Origin: Sphingomonadaceae bacterium
Lineage (GTDB): Bacteria; Pseudomonadota; Alphaproteobacteria; Sphingomonadales; Sphingomonadaceae
Direction: 5' to 3'
Assembly (NCBI GenBank): GCA_019239785.1
Contig: JAFAZM010000006.1
Location: forward strand, 1-15,749
Length of the DNA stretch: 15,749 nucleotides
A model generated the notes under the pieces. That model did not search any database. It saw only the letters and a list, made by a program, of their open reading frames with translations, and was not told the origin of the DNA. Below are positions 13,663 through 15,749 of the stretch, piece after piece (positions within the stretch are counted from its first letter, which is position 1; each line of letters begins with the position of its first letter). The position numbers and the translations under genes are program-made.

Positions 13663-14293
13663 TGGACGAGGCCGAAGCAAGGTCCTGGGTGGCCCGGAAC
13701 TGCAATGTTCCACGTGAAACAATGGCCCAGCTCGACGCCTTCGCGGCCCTGCTGCAGCAGGAGAATACCCGCCAGAACCTCGTCTCGAGCGCCAGCCTGG
13801 ATCGAATCTGGCTCCGCCATATCGCCGATTCCGCGCAGCTGCTCCGCTTCGCGCCTTCGCCCGGCGCCCCATGGGTCGATCTGGGCAGCGGTGCGGGCTT
13901 TCCCGGCCTGGTCGTCGCGCTGCTGCACCAGGGGCCGGTCACCCTGGTGGAGGAACGGCGCCTGCGCGCCGACTTCCTCGCGCGTGCAGCCGAATCGCTC
14001 GGCGTGGCAGTGGAGATCGTCGCATCGAAGGTCGAGCGGCTGAAGCGGCCTCCGTTCGACGTGGTCAGCGCGCGCGCCTTCGCGCCTTTGCCTCGTCTCC
14101 TCGACTTGGGCACAGAATTGTCCACAACAAAGACGATCTGGCTGCTGCCAAAGGGAAAGAACGCCCAGTCGGAACTGGAAGCGCTCGACTCTTCGTGGCA
14201 GGGTGAGTTCCGGCTCGAACCGAGCGTGACCGATCCCGAAGCGCGGATCATTGTCGCGGAGGGCGTGCGCCGGGCGGGCGGAAGGAAGAGACG

Positions 14294-14297
<4 letters not shown>
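13662..14297 (+). CDS. rsmG: 16S rRNA (guanine527-N7)-methyltransferase RsmG (GidB)
   Basis: SAM-dependent methyltransferase acting on G527 of 16S rRNA; its loss gives low-level streptomycin resistance in several bacteria. It has 211 residues, normal for the family. The N-terminal region reads NVPRETMAQLDAFAALLQQEN (15-35), then NLVSSASLDRIWLRHIADS, the SAM motif VDLGSGAGFPGL (72-83) and VVSARAFAPLPRLL. Residues 15-20 (NVPRET) are encoded by a perfect parS site, so the DNA serves two purposes. The ATG overlaps the mnmG stop (TGATG) and the stop overlaps the parA start (ATGA), indicating one translationally coupled operon. Confidence 0.95.
13706..13721. promoter_or_regulatory. parS: parS centromere site 2, inside rsmG coding sequence
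   Basis: TGTTCCACGTGAAACA, identical to the Bacillus subtilis parS consensus. It encodes residues 15-20 of RsmG, in the reverse orientation to the site at 11820-11835, about 1.9 kb away. parA starts about 570 bases downstream. Confidence 0.96.
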
Positions 14298-15072
<775 letters not shown>

Positions 15073-15076
<4 letters not shown>

Positions 15077-15749
15077 GCGATCCCTTCCCGGTCAAGAAGC
15101 GCCCCTCCGGCCTGGGGCGCGGCCTGTCCTCCCTGCTCGGCGAGGTCGCGCAGGAGGCGTCGGTCGCGCCGGGCGAAGGCACGCGCGGCGCGGTCCAGAT
15201 GATCCCGGTCGCGAGCATCGAGCCGCATCCCGGCCAGCCGCGCCGTATCTTCCAGGAGGAGAGCCTGGTCGAGCTCGCCGCCTCGATCCAGACGCGCGGC
15301 GTGATCCAGCCGATCGTCGTCCGCCCGCACGGCCATCGCTTCCAGATCGTCGCCGGCGAGCGGCGCTGGCGCGCTTCCCAGCGCGCGCGGCTGCACGAAA
15401 TCCCGGCGATCGTGCGCGAGTTCAGCGACGAGGAGACGCTCGAAGTCGCGCTGATCGAGAATATCCAGCGCCAGGACCTCAACGCGATCGAAGAGGCGCA
15501 GGCCTACCGGCGGCTGCTCGACGAATATGGCCACACCCAGGAGGAGCTCGGCAGGCTCGTCCACAAGTCGCGCAGCCATGTCGCCAACCTATTGAGGTTG
15601 CTCGATCTTCCGACCAAGGTCCAGAATCTGGTCGGCGGCGGTCAGCTCAGCATGGGCCATGCCCGGGCGCTGATCACCGCGCCGGATCCGGTCGCCCTCG
15701 CCGAGGAGGTGATCCGTCGCGGCCTTTCGGTGCGCGAGACCGAGAAGCT
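15073..15749 (+). CDS. parB: Chromosome partitioning protein ParB, 3' end cut by window
   Basis: CTP-dependent DNA clamp that loads at parS and spreads. I translated 225 codons from the ATG at 15073, which overlaps the parA stop (ATGA); an AAGGAGG Shine-Dalgarno lies just upstream. The N-terminal RPSGLGRGLSSLLGE (10-24) is the ParA-stimulating segment type. The CTP-binding motifs are visible: GERRWRAS (95-102) and ENIQRQDLNAIEEA (129-142). A helix-turn-helix for parS recognition follows at about 154-174 (HTQEELGRLVHKSRSHVANL). The C-terminal dimerisation domain lies beyond the window edge; family length is about 280-300 residues. Confidence 0.97.

Noticed and set aside
13705..14043. Reading frame starting MFHVKQ.
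   Set aside because: It is what a parS site encodes in that frame and overlaps rsmG out of frame; the same explains the leftward MFHVKH frame at 11836.
14118..14126. TTGTCCACA inside rsmG, eight of nine matches to the DnaA box.
   Set aside because: By base composition I estimate about one such one-mismatch 9-mer in a window of this size by chance, and it stands alone in coding sequence.

Overview
The window is GC-rich chromosomal DNA that reads as an alphaproteobacterium, most probably of the order Sphingomonadales. The grounds are the gene order (PPSR/maf/coaE/dnaQ on one side of a hemE-linked gap, then hemE-hemJ, rho, mnmE-mnmG-rsmG-parA-parB), the GANTC sites in the gap, and a DUF6489-type small protein typical of sphingomonads. 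Almost everything is core housekeeping; there is no phage, insertion sequence or CRISPR array.

Layout. Positions 1-3914 form a leftward block, transcribed in the order PPSR, maf, coaE, dnaQ, hpf, ptsN (ptsN runs off the left edge). PPSR-maf-coaE are joined by overlapping stop/start codons. Positions 3915-4228 are the only gene-free stretch over 300 bases. It holds DnaA-box-like sequences, five GANTC sites and an AT-rich segment, and genes leave it in both directions. I read it as the probable chromosomal replication origin, next to hemE as in Caulobacter and Rickettsia. Rightward from there come hemE-hemJ (haem synthesis), a leftward pair of small membrane proteins, rho and a TerC-family transporter. 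A compact two-hairpin repeat element of about 110 bases follows, then a leftward pair (dienelactone hydrolase, then quinone oxidoreductase), a small DUF6489 protein, and the rightward run mnmE, mnmG, rsmG, parA, parB (parB runs off the right edge).

How the parts fit. The right-hand run pairs tRNA wobble-uridine modification (MnmE/MnmG) and 16S rRNA methylation (RsmG) with the chromosome partition proteins ParA and ParB. Two 16-base parS sites identical to the Bacillus subtilis consensus lie here: one between mnmE and mnmG, one inside the rsmG reading frame. With the putative origin about 8-10 kb away, the window appears to hold a whole origin/partition domain: origin, centromere sites and the partition genes.

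Most notable points: the origin candidate and its GANTC cluster; the parS site embedded in rsmG coding sequence; the paired-hairpin element that includes the terC stop codon; the absence of a standard start codon at the conserved N-terminus of mnmE; and a DUF2752-like membrane protein that has lost the family's cysteine motif. I found no clearly novel multi-gene system.
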